In this document: one piece after another, positions 17,859-27,900 of the stretch
How the letters are laid out: every line of letters starts with the position of its first letter
How positions within the stretch are numbered: the first letter of the stretch is position 1
Made by a program: the position numbers and the translations under genes
Notes under the pieces: model-generated
The model's input: only the letters and a program-made list of their open reading frames with translations
Databases searched by the model: none
What the model was told of the DNA's origin: nothing
DNA from: Alistipes sp. CAG:268
GTDB lineage: Bacteria > Bacteroidota > Bacteroidia > Bacteroidales > Rikenellaceae
Reading direction: 5' to 3'
Length of the DNA stretch: 64,000 bases
NCBI GenBank assembly: GCA_000434235.1
Contig: FR891993.1
Coordinates: forward strand, 44,345-108,344

Positions 17859-19628
17859 TTACATATCGGGGGTCGGGGTTTCAGGATATTTGTATTGGGT
17901 AAGGGGAGCCCAGCCCACCTGCATCAGGTAGGTGTCCACCACACAACGCATCTTCGTGCCGTCCGGAAGGTTGCCCTTCTCCTCGAACTTGCTGTTGGTG
18001 TTCCAGTCCGGAGCCCGGTCCAGATAGCTCGCATAGGCGTTGTTGGCATAGAACCAGTTCGTAAAGGGCAGCAGCGAGTAAAGTACTCCGTTGTCACCGC
18101 TCTGGGCCGTGAGACCGAAGAACCCGCGGTTCCACCCCGTACCTTCGATCTTCACATCGATGTAGTAGCGGTTCTTCACACCCGGGAAATCCTCGAAGCG
18201 GACAAAGGTCCATGCAGCCTTCAGCCACTGGCTGCCGTTGTAGTAGAGCTGGTTGTTCATCTGGGCCCACACCTCGCCCGTATCGATCGTCTCCGAAGGC
18301 ACGTTGCGATCCGGCTCGACGCTGTACTCCAGCGTAAGCGGATTGAACCGGATGTCGTAATATCCCGTCTGGGATATGGTGATGGGCTCGGACGATGCGG
18401 ACGAAACGGTAGTCCCGTCCTGCTTGCCCCAGTCGATGAAGGCGTTCACGGTCCTGAAATGGTCCGAATCTTCGGTATAGTCTCCGGTCCAGAGCAGGAA
18501 GCCGTCACCGGCCGCCTCCACATAGGTCTTGAACGTGAATTCATTCGAAGAGGGAGTCTGGACCATCGGCATGGAGTACTCCTTGTTCGACTTCGAAACG
18601 GTAGCGTTTCCATAGATGTAAACACCCTTGATCACACTGGCCGTACCGGTCCAGACGGACTGTTCGCCGATATCGTTCAGGGCCGTCACGGTAATGACCA
18701 GATCATCGGCGTGGGGAGCCGCCGTCTGGGGAATCTCCAGGGCATCCTCAAAGAGGTAGATCTGCTCGTTTGCCTCGACCGTCTTCCGGGCCGTGCAACC
18801 CTCCTCGCTGGTCTCGACCGTAATGGAGGTAATCGTATGCTCGCTGTTGGTCGAGACCTCGAAACGGAACGGCATGGTACCGCCCGCCACACCGGCGATA
18901 CGCTCCATCTTATTGACGATGGCCGGCTTGCTGCCCACCTCGACCGTCACGGGGATCACAGAGGTCTCCTGATTGCCCTGAGCATCGGTAGCCGTGAGCA
19001 GGAACTCGTATTCGCCCTCGTCCGGGATGTTCACGCTTGTCTTGACCCGGACCTGCGTCCGGTCGGTTCCCGGCGTGAAGGTCTCGGAGAAACCGATGGC
19101 CTCGCATGCCAGCACGACATCGCGCATCTTCTTGTTGTCGATGGCCGAAGCCTCGAACTGAATCACCTCGACCGGAGCGAAGACATTGTCCGGAGCCACG
19201 GGCTTCAGGATCTCGATAACCGGGGCCGTCTGGTCGGTCTCCACGGTTATAGCAGCGGTAAAATCAGTCTGGTTACCGGCATAGTCGAGGAAGGAGACCT
19301 TCAGCTGGTTGTCCAACGCAGCGTCGTCGGGGACCTGGAACGTATAGCTCAGATCGTAGAACTTGGGGGATCCGTAGATCTCGATCGTCTCCTGCGTCTC
19401 CGTTCCCGACTCGGTCCATTTGCCGAGCGTGACGTAAATGGTCTTGAGTCCATATCGCGAGGTTACATGGGCCTTGAAGTAGCCCTCCGAACCGCTCGGG
19501 CAGACCAGTTCGGTATCCGACGACGTGCAGTTCAGCGCCGGACCCGTCTCGGTATCCTCATCATGGCACGAAACCAGGGCCATCATCAGAACCGAAACGA
19601 TCAGTTTCCAGAAATTTCTGTTGTTCAT
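17859..19628 (-). CDS. SusE-like surface glycan-binding lipoprotein
   Basis: This 589-residue lipoprotein has its lipobox Cys at LMMALVSC. It is built from successive beta-sandwich domains: several Ig-like repeats of about 90 residues, each with Asp-rich strand ends such as TDQTAPVIEILKP, and a C-terminal part with SusE/SusF-type starch-binding-like sequence (YDIRFNPLTLEYSV, WNRGFFGLTAQ, PDGTKMRCVVDTYLMQVGW). No enzymatic motif is visible. Directly after SusD in the operon, it is expected to be a cell-surface glycan-binding protein that helps SusC/D capture. The glycan bound cannot be predicted. Confidence 0.85.
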   Translation of the reverse strand: MNNRNFWKLIVSVLMMALVSCHDEDTETGPALNCTSSDTELVCPSGSEGYFKAHVTSRYGLKTIYVTLGKWTESGTETQETIEIYGSPKFYDLSYTFQVPDDAALDNQLKVSFLDYAGNQTDFTAAITVETDQTAPVIEILKPVAPDNVFAPVEVIQFEASAIDNKKMRDVVLACEAIGFSETFTPGTDRTQVRVKTSVNIPDEGEYEFLLTATDAQGNQETSVIPVTVEVGSKPAIVNKMERIAGVAGGTMPFRFEVSTNSEHTITSITVETSEEGCTARKTVEANEQIYLFEDALEIPQTAAPHADDLVITVTALNDIGEQSVWTGTASVIKGVYIYGNATVSKSNKEYSMPMVQTPSSNEFTFKTYVEAAGDGFLLWTGDYTEDSDHFRTVNAFIDWGKQDGTTVSSASSEPITISQTGYYDIRFNPLTLEYSVEPDRNVPSETIDTGEVWAQMNNQLYYNGSQWLKAAWTFVRFEDFPGVKNRYYIDVKIEGTGWNRGFFGLTAQSGDNGVLYSLLPFTNWFYANNAYASYLDRAPDWNTNSKFEEKGNLPDGTKMRCVVDTYLMQVGWAPLTQYKYPETPTPDM

Positions 19629-19651
19629 AATGCTAAAGGGTTATGATGAGA

Positions 19652-21601
19652 TTATCTCCAATAGGGGTTCTGTACCAGATTCGCATTCTTGTTGATCTCT
19701 TCCTGCGGAATGGGATAGAGATAGAACTGCTTCTTGAAAACCCGGTCCACGAACTTCGTCCGTTTGTAGAAATCGGCCTCCGTCAAGGCGGAAGGATCCA
19801 TTCCGTAGAACGGGCCGTTGTCCTCGGTCTCGGCAACCAGATAGCGCCGCGTATCGAAATAGCGCAGGCCTTCCCATGCGAACTCGATGTTCCGCTCGCG
19901 CATGATCGCCTTGTGGATCTCGGCCTGCGAACTCCGCTCGGGGAAGACCTCCTCGTAATTGGGCAGTCCGGCCCGGTTGCGGACCTTGTTCAGGTAACGC
20001 AGGATGTCGGGATTGCCCGGATCATACTGGTTCAACGCCTCCGCATAGTTCAGATAGACCTCCGCCCAACGGTAGAGGATGGGACGCTTCTGTTTGTGGG
20101 TCGGTTTGGTATCCTCCGCATCGATGAATTTGTAGGGCGTATATCCGGTTTTGGGGTAGAACGAGGTGCGACCTCCGGAGGTAGGCACATCCGAGCGGGA
20201 CGAGAAATCGACCGGATCAACCTCACCCTTCTCGTTCGTCACCAGCTGGGACTCCCATTTCCGTCCGTTGAAGAAGACACTCGCATAGAACCGTGCCTCC
20301 CGGTTCTGGTACATGTTGTAAACACGGTCGATCTTGTAGACGTCCTGCTGCTGCTCGCTCGGGGCGGAAACAACGCGGTTCACCGTGATCTTCTCGGGAT
20401 CCGTCGTAAAGCCCTCCTCAACGTAATACGGGTTGTCGGCCGTGGCCTCGGTTCCGTTGTCCATGTAGTAGGTATCGACCAGTTTCTGGGTCACACCCAA
20501 TACGGCACCGCCGTTGCTGCCGGTCAGACGGGCCATGTACTGCAGGGGCGTGGCGACCTGCAGGTACTCGGAGAAGTCGTCGTAGATGGCCGGCGACCGG
20601 GAAAACAGCGCCTCCTTGTTGAAGGGGTCGTTGAAGACCTGCCGGTAGTAGGCATAGGCATCCTCGAAACTGTTGGGAGACCCTTCGGCCGTTGCCCCGA
20701 CCAGATCGTAGCGTCCGCCCTGCGTATCGATCAGCAGTTTGGCCGCGTCAGCTGCCCGTTTCCACTTCTCGGGATCGTAGCTCTGCGGGAACAGCTTCTT
20801 CCCGTCCTTGTTGGCCAGATTGGCAAACTCCTTCAGGCCGGAATAGTTGTCCGGAGAGTTGAACAGCGGGCTGGCAGCATAAAGCAGCAGACGGGCACGC
20901 ACGGCCAACGCGGAAGCCTGGGTCGGAGCCGCACCCCAGGCATCCTCATAAGAGGTGGGGAGTTGGTTGGCAAGGGTCAGCAGCTCTTCATCGAGCCAGT
21001 TCACCACCTCGTCCACACTGTTGCGGCTCACGAGGAAAGACTCCTCCGAAGCACCCGGATCAACGGCCGACTTCACGATCGGAATCGGTCCGAACTGTTC
21101 GAACAGCAGCACATGGTAGTATGCGATCAGGAAGCGGGCCTGCAACTTGAGTTTATCGACCTTCTCCTGCGTATTGATATCCGTCTGCTGGGGCACGACA
21201 TGTACGTTGTCGAGGAAGACATACAGGTGGCGGATCACCCGGTAGAGCGGGATCCACTTCTCGCCAAAGCCCGAACCGGAAACACTCCAGTCTCCACGCG
21301 TTATCCGGTAGGCCTTGTAGCAGTCCCGGTTGTCGTTGATGTCGGCCTCGTCGGAGATCAGTTCATACGGGGAGGAGAACTCCCACCAGTCCGGCGCATA
21401 ATCGACCGAGCTGGTCAGGGTCATCATCAGCGGGCTCGGAATCAGGGAGTAGCCGTGGGCCAGCCAGCTCAGCGTCGTGGAGCCGTTGCCGAAGACATAG
21501 TCCAGGTCCTGGACATTGGTCGGTTTGTCGAAAAAGCTGTCGCACGAAGAGGTTCCCATCAACAGGCCGAGCAGCGCGACACAATACTTTATGCATTTCA
21601 T
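19652..21601 (-). CDS. SusD/RagB family nutrient-binding outer-membrane lipoprotein
   Basis: This 649-residue lipoprotein starts with LMGTSSCDSFFDKPTNVQ, the usual SusD lipobox followed by a short linker. The helical TPR-like scaffold is recognisable (AYYHVLLFEQFGPIPIV, ALAVRARLLLYAASPLFN), and the C terminus has RRYLVAETEDNG, FYKRTKFVDRVF and YLYPIPQEEINKNANLVQNP, which is the SusD_RagB signature end. It acts as the hinged lid over the SusC transporter. Twelve bases separate it from susC and 23 from the SusE-like gene. Confidence 0.97.
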   Translation of the reverse strand: MKCIKYCVALLGLLMGTSSCDSFFDKPTNVQDLDYVFGNGSTTLSWLAHGYSLIPSPLMMTLTSSVDYAPDWWEFSSPYELISDEADINDNRDCYKAYRITRGDWSVSGSGFGEKWIPLYRVIRHLYVFLDNVHVVPQQTDINTQEKVDKLKLQARFLIAYYHVLLFEQFGPIPIVKSAVDPGASEESFLVSRNSVDEVVNWLDEELLTLANQLPTSYEDAWGAAPTQASALAVRARLLLYAASPLFNSPDNYSGLKEFANLANKDGKKLFPQSYDPEKWKRAADAAKLLIDTQGGRYDLVGATAEGSPNSFEDAYAYYRQVFNDPFNKEALFSRSPAIYDDFSEYLQVATPLQYMARLTGSNGGAVLGVTQKLVDTYYMDNGTEATADNPYYVEEGFTTDPEKITVNRVVSAPSEQQQDVYKIDRVYNMYQNREARFYASVFFNGRKWESQLVTNEKGEVDPVDFSSRSDVPTSGGRTSFYPKTGYTPYKFIDAEDTKPTHKQKRPILYRWAEVYLNYAEALNQYDPGNPDILRYLNKVRNRAGLPNYEEVFPERSSQAEIHKAIMRERNIEFAWEGLRYFDTRRYLVAETEDNGPFYGMDPSALTEADFYKRTKFVDRVFKKQFYLYPIPQEEINKNANLVQNPYWR

Positions 21602-21613
21602 AACTGTAATCGT

Positions 21614-24600
21614 TTAAAAGTTCAATTCCACACCGAACGAATAGCTCTTCATCACCGGGTATTTCATACCGCTGTTCGTTCCCAGCTCCACGTCCCACAA
21701 ATCGAAATCACTGAACGTAAGTAGGTTGTTCCCGATAAAGTAGACGCGCAGATGCTCGATTCCGGCCTTGATCGACCACTTCCGCGGCAGCGTATACCCC
21801 ACAACGACATCCTTCACGCGCAGGTAGGACATGTTGCGCTGCCACCAGGTCGAGTTAAGGTAGTTCTGGTCGTTATATCCGCCGCGCACACGGGGCGAGA
21901 AGACGTCCTGACGCGGATTCTCCTCGGTCCAGAAACTGTTGGCCAGCTTTTTATAGATATTCGCATCCGAAACGGTCGGGATGACGTTCTTGTCCACCGG
22001 ACCGTCGTCGTCGTTGTTGATGATACGGGTCACGTGCGCCGCACCCTGCAGACGGATACCGAAATCGAAGGCCTTGTAGGCCACGTTGATACCCAAACCA
22101 TAGACGATCTCGGGCGTATCGCTGTAACCGATTGCCGTGAAGTCGTCCTTCGTGATGAAGCCGTCGCCATTGACGTCCCGGTACTTGATGTCGCCGGGAG
22201 CCACCTCGATTCCGAGTTCGGGGACGGGCAAATGCTGGAGCAGATTGCCCTCGGCGTCGAAATCCTCCTTCGTATACAGCCCCTCGGCAACCAGGCCGAA
22301 CTGCTGTCCGTAGGGATGGCCGATCCGATCGAGGTTCGGATAGCGAGGTTCGGGATCTCCGTTATAGACAATCTCGTTGCGTGCATAGGTGAAGTTGCCC
22401 ATGGCCGAGATCCGCCAATCGCCCTTCATGTAGTTGTAGACCAGGCTCATATCGACACCATGATTCTTCATCTTGCCCATATTGGTCCACGGATCGACGC
22501 TGAAACCGGCACTGTACGGGAGCCGGCGGTTCTGACACAGGATGTTTTTGCGGTAGTTGTTGAAGTAATCGACCGTAAGATCGAACCCGAACATGGAAAG
22601 TTCCACTCCGATGTCCCGCTTCAACTCGGTTTCCCAGGTCAGGTTGCTTCCGAACTTGCCCTCCATCAGGCCGCTATAGGGCCGCGACGTGGGGTATTTG
22701 CCGAAATCATATCCATTGCTGCCCACAATCTCGGCCAGATAGGCATAACGGGTGCTGCTTCCGAGCTGATCGTTACCCACGGTACCGAACGAACCACGGA
22801 TCTTGAATTTGGGAATCACCTGCTTGATGCCCTCCCAGAAAGGCTCTTCGGAGACATACCAGCCCAATGCAACGGCCGGGAAGATACCGATACGGTGTCC
22901 CGGAGCAAAGTTCTCCGATCCGTTCACACCCAGGTTTCCCTCGATGAAGTAGCGGTTGTCGTAATTGTAGGTCACACGCGAGGCCAGGCCCTGGCTCTGG
23001 TAGGGCAGCAGAGCGAACTCGCCGCTTCCGTTGGCGATGTTCCGGATACGCTGGTTGTAGAGGACCAGCGCCCCGACGTTGTGCTTGCCGAAGGAGCGGT
23101 CATAATTCACGGAGGCCTCCAGATAGGTCGTGTAGGCCATCGCGCTGCTCTTGCTCAGGTTCAGGAACGGCGAGTCGCCCGGATAGTAGTTTCCGATCAG
23201 ATTGCCCTCCTCGTCGCGGCCCGTCGCATAAAACTTGTCGGGGCTGAACACGCCCACCAGGGAGCTTGTATTGTCCACGTCGTAGGCGAACAGAACCCGG
23301 GCGCTCAAACCTTCGGTAATGAAATCCAGCTTCTGGTTCAGCGTTCCCGTAGCCGTCGTCACGCTGTTGCCGTCCTCCTTGTAGCCGAGCTGCGTCAGCC
23401 AGTTGTACGGGTTCTCGCCGATAACGGGGGTCGAAAGCTGCCCGTCGGAGTAACGCACGGGGAACTCGTTCGGTTTGGTCGTGATTGCCAGCCGCCAGAT
23501 GTCATCGACGCTCGTACGCGGTCCGTTCACGGTCGTCAGCTGCGATCCCACATTGAAGTTGAATACGGTCGTCTTCGTCAGGTCGATGTCGAAGTTGCCG
23601 CGGAAATTGACCCGGTTGAGCCGGATGTTCGAGTTCCACGGACGGCTGTTGTCCGTCGTATAGATACCGTCCTCGGTGTGGTACGAGGTGGAGACGAAAT
23701 AGCGGATCTTCGGCGAACCGCCTGAAATATTGACATTGACGTGCGCGTGCTTGGTCGTGGACTTGACCAGCGCGTCCATCCAGTCCACATCGGGATAGAG
23801 GTCCGGATCGGTCCGGTTGCGCGTATTCGTAATGCGGTAGTCGGGATAGGGTTCGGGACCCGCATTGCCACCCAGCACATGGGCCATGTTCATCAGTTCC
23901 ATGTATTCCACGGCACCCACGAATTCGGGCATGATCGTCGGAGCCTTCACCGCATACTCGGCACTCACATCGACCTTCAGCTCGCCGATGGATCCCTTTT
24001 TCGTCGTGATGGCGATGACGCCGTTGGCTCCCCGGACACCGTAGACGGCCGTAGCACTGGCATCCTTGAGAATCGAGAACGACTCGATCTCCTTGGGGTC
24101 GATCGAGTTGAAATCACGCTCGACGCCATCGACCAGAATCAGCGGCGACGTATTGCCCTTGAAGGTGGCCATGCCGCGGATCCAGAAATCGGCCCGGTCG
24201 TTACCGACCTCGCCCGACCGCTGCACGGCGATGATTCCCGGGATGTTTCCCGCCAGCGTCTGACTCAGGGCCGATTTGGAGGAGACCGAAAGAGCGGTCG
24301 CCTGAACCGAGGCGATGGCTCCGATCACGCTCTCCTTTTTCTGCGTACCGAATCCGACGACCACGACATCGTCGATATTCGTGGCATCGGGCAACAGCTG
24401 GATATTATAGATTTTGTTACGTTCGATCGGAACCGTCTGCGTCTGGTAACCGATAAAACTGAACTGCAGTTTGCCGGAGGCGGGAACCTCGAGGCTGAAA
24501 CTGCCCTTCGCATCCGAAGATGTCCCGAGGGTGGTCCCCTCGACGGTGATCGTGGCCCCGATCACCGGCTGCAGGTTCTCATCCATGATGTTGCCCGAGA

Positions 24601-24721
24601 CCCGTGTCTTGTCCTGGGCGTTCACGGTCCCTGAGAACAGGAAACTCAGCAGACACACCAACAGCATCCTGGGTGACCAGAAGACACTGTCTCTTCTTTT
24701 CTTGTAGCATTCCTCACTCAT
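21614..24721 (-). CDS. SusC/RagA family TonB-linked outer-membrane transporter
   Basis: This 1035-residue protein has a signal peptide (LLVCLLSFLFSGTVNAQ), a carboxypeptidase-regulatory-like domain at about 40-115 (VSGNIMDENLQPVIGATI), the SusC linker DDVVVVGFGTQKKESV, a plug domain (LVDGVERDFNSIDP, SILKDASATAVYGVRGANG) and a 22-strand-type barrel ending in VELNF. It imports oligosaccharides captured with SusD, using TonB energy. It is the first gene of the PUL operon, with a 273-base intergenic region facing the divergent hybrid regulator. No N-terminal transducer domain is present, so it is not of the sigma/anti-sigma regulated type. Confidence 0.97.
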   Translation of the reverse strand: MSEECYKKRRDSVFWSPRMLLVCLLSFLFSGTVNAQDKTRVSGNIMDENLQPVIGATITVEGTTLGTSSDAKGSFSLEVPASGKLQFSFIGYQTQTVPIERNKIYNIQLLPDATNIDDVVVVGFGTQKKESVIGAIASVQATALSVSSKSALSQTLAGNIPGIIAVQRSGEVGNDRADFWIRGMATFKGNTSPLILVDGVERDFNSIDPKEIESFSILKDASATAVYGVRGANGVIAITTKKGSIGELKVDVSAEYAVKAPTIMPEFVGAVEYMELMNMAHVLGGNAGPEPYPDYRITNTRNRTDPDLYPDVDWMDALVKSTTKHAHVNVNISGGSPKIRYFVSTSYHTEDGIYTTDNSRPWNSNIRLNRVNFRGNFDIDLTKTTVFNFNVGSQLTTVNGPRTSVDDIWRLAITTKPNEFPVRYSDGQLSTPVIGENPYNWLTQLGYKEDGNSVTTATGTLNQKLDFITEGLSARVLFAYDVDNTSSLVGVFSPDKFYATGRDEEGNLIGNYYPGDSPFLNLSKSSAMAYTTYLEASVNYDRSFGKHNVGALVLYNQRIRNIANGSGEFALLPYQSQGLASRVTYNYDNRYFIEGNLGVNGSENFAPGHRIGIFPAVALGWYVSEEPFWEGIKQVIPKFKIRGSFGTVGNDQLGSSTRYAYLAEIVGSNGYDFGKYPTSRPYSGLMEGKFGSNLTWETELKRDIGVELSMFGFDLTVDYFNNYRKNILCQNRRLPYSAGFSVDPWTNMGKMKNHGVDMSLVYNYMKGDWRISAMGNFTYARNEIVYNGDPEPRYPNLDRIGHPYGQQFGLVAEGLYTKEDFDAEGNLLQHLPVPELGIEVAPGDIKYRDVNGDGFITKDDFTAIGYSDTPEIVYGLGINVAYKAFDFGIRLQGAAHVTRIINNDDDGPVDKNVIPTVSDANIYKKLANSFWTEENPRQDVFSPRVRGGYNDQNYLNSTWWQRNMSYLRVKDVVVGYTLPRKWSIKAGIEHLRVYFIGNNLLTFSDFDLWDVELGTNSGMKYPVMKSYSFGVELNF

Positions 24722-24809
24722 AGATCAGTAATTTTAGGGTTATACATTGAGAATGGTAATGTTCACATAAGATCAATCGCGTTTTTTTCTTTAACAAAGA
24801 AACCCAATT

Positions 24810-24837
24810 ATACCAATTTTGAGATTAAAAATTGTAT
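24810..24837. promoter_or_regulatory. Imperfect AT-rich inverted repeat upstream of susC
   Basis: An 11-base arm (24810-24820, ATACCAATTTT) matches the reverse complement of 24827-24837 at 9 of 11 positions with a 6-base spacer. It lies 89 bases upstream of the susC start and 158 bases before the regulator start, a suitable place for an operator of the hybrid two-component regulator. Function is inferred. Confidence 0.4.
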
Positions 24838-24954
24838 CAATCAGTTTCATTTTTAAATCACGCAATCTTCTCCAAAACAGGGAATCATATATATATCAAA
24901 CACTTGAGCACACAAAACACATTCAACGGTGTTTCGGGGCATCCTCGGTCATGG

Positions 24955-24984
24955 TTGCACATATCGTTTTTTTTCCTACTTTCG
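24955..24984 (+). promoter_or_regulatory. Probable promoter of the hybrid two-component regulator
   Basis: TTG at 24955-24957, a 19-base spacer and TACTTTCG at 24977-24984 resemble the Bacteroidota consensus with one mismatch in the -7 box. The start point near 24990 would leave almost no leader before the ATG at 24995, and about 23 bases before the ATG at 25013. Confidence 0.45.
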
Positions 24985-24994
24985 ATTACCGTTT

Positions 24995-27900
24995 ATGAAA
25001 CACGAAACAGCCATGTCGCGCAGAATCATCCTCCTCCTTTCGGCCGTTTTTCTGGAATTCGCCTTCACCCGAAGCGCACCGATGGTCATCGATGTAATCA
25101 ATTCGGAAAAGGGTTTGCTGAGCAACACGATCCTCTCCATTACGGAGGATTCGTTCGGCCGCATGTGGATCGGAACCGCCAACGGCATCTCCTGCTACAA
25201 CGGCGACATGCCGATGAACATCTCCGTCAATACCGCTCCCCGGCGCATTTCGAACAAATACGCCCAAAGCCTGCTGCCCATGGAGAACGGCGACGTATGG
25301 ATCGGGACCCCCGACCGGCTGAACATCTACTCCTACCAGGGCGATTCCGTTTTCATTGCCAACCGTCAGGAGATCGGAATCTCCGATATCACCGCCCTGC
25401 TGATGAGCCGGGACAAGAGAACGATCTGGATAGGCAGCACGGACCAGGGGGTCGGGGCATACGACCTCCCCAAAGGCAAATTCCGAAAACTGCAGTTCCC
25501 GGACAGCACGAACCTGCCGAAACACATCATCACCCTGTGCGAGGATCCGAACGATTATCTGTGGATCGGGACACGGTACGACGGAATATACATCTATGAC
25601 CTGAAGAACGGCAAACTCTCCGGTTTCCCCATGCAGCATGCAACGGTCAATGCCCTGTGCACCGGACGGAGCGGCACCATGTGGATCGGGACACACGACG
25701 GGCTGTTCGGCGGAACGGTAAACGGCCCCATGGTGCGCATCAGCCACCCCATGGTGGACCACATCAAGATCATGGCGATCGTCGAAGACCGCAACGGCAC
25801 GATCTGGGTCGGAGGAGACAACGGCCTGGTCGCCTTCTCCCCCGAGTCGGTGACACCCGACAACCGGATCACGGACCTGCGCTCCGTTTCCGAAGGCCCC
25901 GGAATCGGCAAACTGACATACCGATACGTCTCGGCGCTGTATTACGACAGGAAGCAGACCCTCTGGGTAGGAACCTTCGGCGGCGGCATAAACATACTCG
26001 ACATCTCGGAGTTCTCCCCCTCGGTCATCACCCCGATCGAGGACATGCAGGACGGAAACTCCTCGAACAAAACGCTCGCCATCTGCAGGGGGAATGACGA
26101 CGACCTCTGGTTCGGGATGGACGGACACGGAGTCGTCCGCTACGATCTGAAGACAGGCCAAAAACAGGTATTCTCCGGGTCGGACATCCACGACTCGGTG
26201 ATCGTTTCCCTGTGCAGAGACGAGAACGGATACATCTGGGCCGGCGGATATTACAACGGTCTGGCCTATCTTGCCCCCGGCTCCGACCGTTTCGTGGCGA
26301 TCCGCAACACGCCGCACAACGAGACGATCCGGGCCATTGCCACGGACGGAGGAAAGATCTACTACAACAATGATTCGGATCTGTTCTGCTACGACTTCCT
26401 CAGCAAAAGGACGACCCGCCCGCTTGCCGGGCGGCTGAACAAGAAGCTGGACATCCGCACGATCGTCATCGACCGCGAAACCATATGGCTGGGCACCTAC
26501 CACAACGGAATCATCGGGTACGACAGGGAGACGGGGCGGATCACCGAAATCCCGGTCCACAAGGATTTCGGGAATGCCGTGGTATGGGACATGGTCCTCT
26601 TCGACCGGCAACTGTGGTGCGCCACCGATCTCGGGCTTTTCCGAACCGACCTGACAGGCGATCCCCTGCGGGGCGAGTTCATCGCCTCACCCGATCCCGG
26701 CTCCAAAAGTTTCGTGGCCGTAGCATCGGACGACAACGGCAAACTGTGGCTCTCCGGGACCAGCAAGATATACTGCTACGACATAACGGCCCAAAAATAT
26801 ACCCAGGTCACAACCCCAAAGATGCTCTCGGTGACCGACTATTCGGATGCCGCCATCCTGATCGACCGGACCGAGACATACGTCGGCGGATTCAAGGGCG
26901 TCGCCATCGTCAGAGACCGGCGGGAGTCGCCCGACACCATCCAGGCAAGGGAACTGTTCCTGGCCAACCTGAACATCAACAACCATCCGGTCTACCCGGG
27001 CGCCAGGCGATCTCCGCTCAAGAAAAACCTCAATGCGCAGGAGCGGATCGTACTCAGTCACAAGCAGAACAACATCTCGCTCGATTTCATCATACCCTAT
27101 TTCGGATACGAGATCGCCAGCTACAGGTACCGGATAAAGGAGCGCAGCAACGAATGGTCCGAGCTGGGGGCATCGCACACCCTCTCGATCAACAACATGC
27201 CTTACGGCAAATACACGCTCGAGATCGAAGGCTCCATCGCCGATTCGCCGAAAGTATTCTCCCGAACCCTCCAGCTCGTCTTCCGACCGCCGTTCTATCT
27301 CTCGACCGGAGCGAAATCGCTCTACCTGCTTCTCGTCGTACTTGCCGTCTTCGTTGCCGTACGGATCACCAAGACACGCATCGAATTGAAACATACGCTG
27401 GAGATGGAGCAGGCCAACCGGAAAAAGGATGAAGAACTCAACGAGGCAAAAATCAGCTTCTTCACCACCATATCCCACGAACTGCGAACCCCGCTGACCC
27501 TGTTGCTGGCTCCGATCGACCAACTCAAGGCATACGAAACCAACTCTTCGAAACTGAAAAACTACCAGCTCATCGAAAGGAATGCCAAAACCCTCCTCTC
27601 GCTGGTCAATCAGATCCTCGATTTCCGGAAAAACGAAAAGGGGGAGATCCGCCTGCAGGTGGCCCGCACCGACATCCGCACGCTGATTGCGGACATCATA
27701 CTTCCGTTCGACCAGCTGGCCGGTTACAGAAACATTGCATTCCAGGCCTCGTTCCCCCCATCGGGGACATCGGTCTGTATCGATGCCGACATATTGACGA
27801 AAATCATCAACAACCTGCTATCCAACGCCTTCAAGTTTACGGAGCCGGGAGGCAAAATAACGCTGACGGCAGACATCACCTCCAACGAACTGGTGCTCTC

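Noticed and set aside
16320-19646. A 1108-codon open frame on the plus strand
   Set aside because: It spans two clear lipoprotein genes on the other strand, has no domain-like composition and crosses their intergenic palindrome. High GC leaves antisense frames open by chance.
24722-24994. Invertible promoter for susC
   Set aside because: No long exact inverted repeats flank the region; only a short imperfect palindrome is present.
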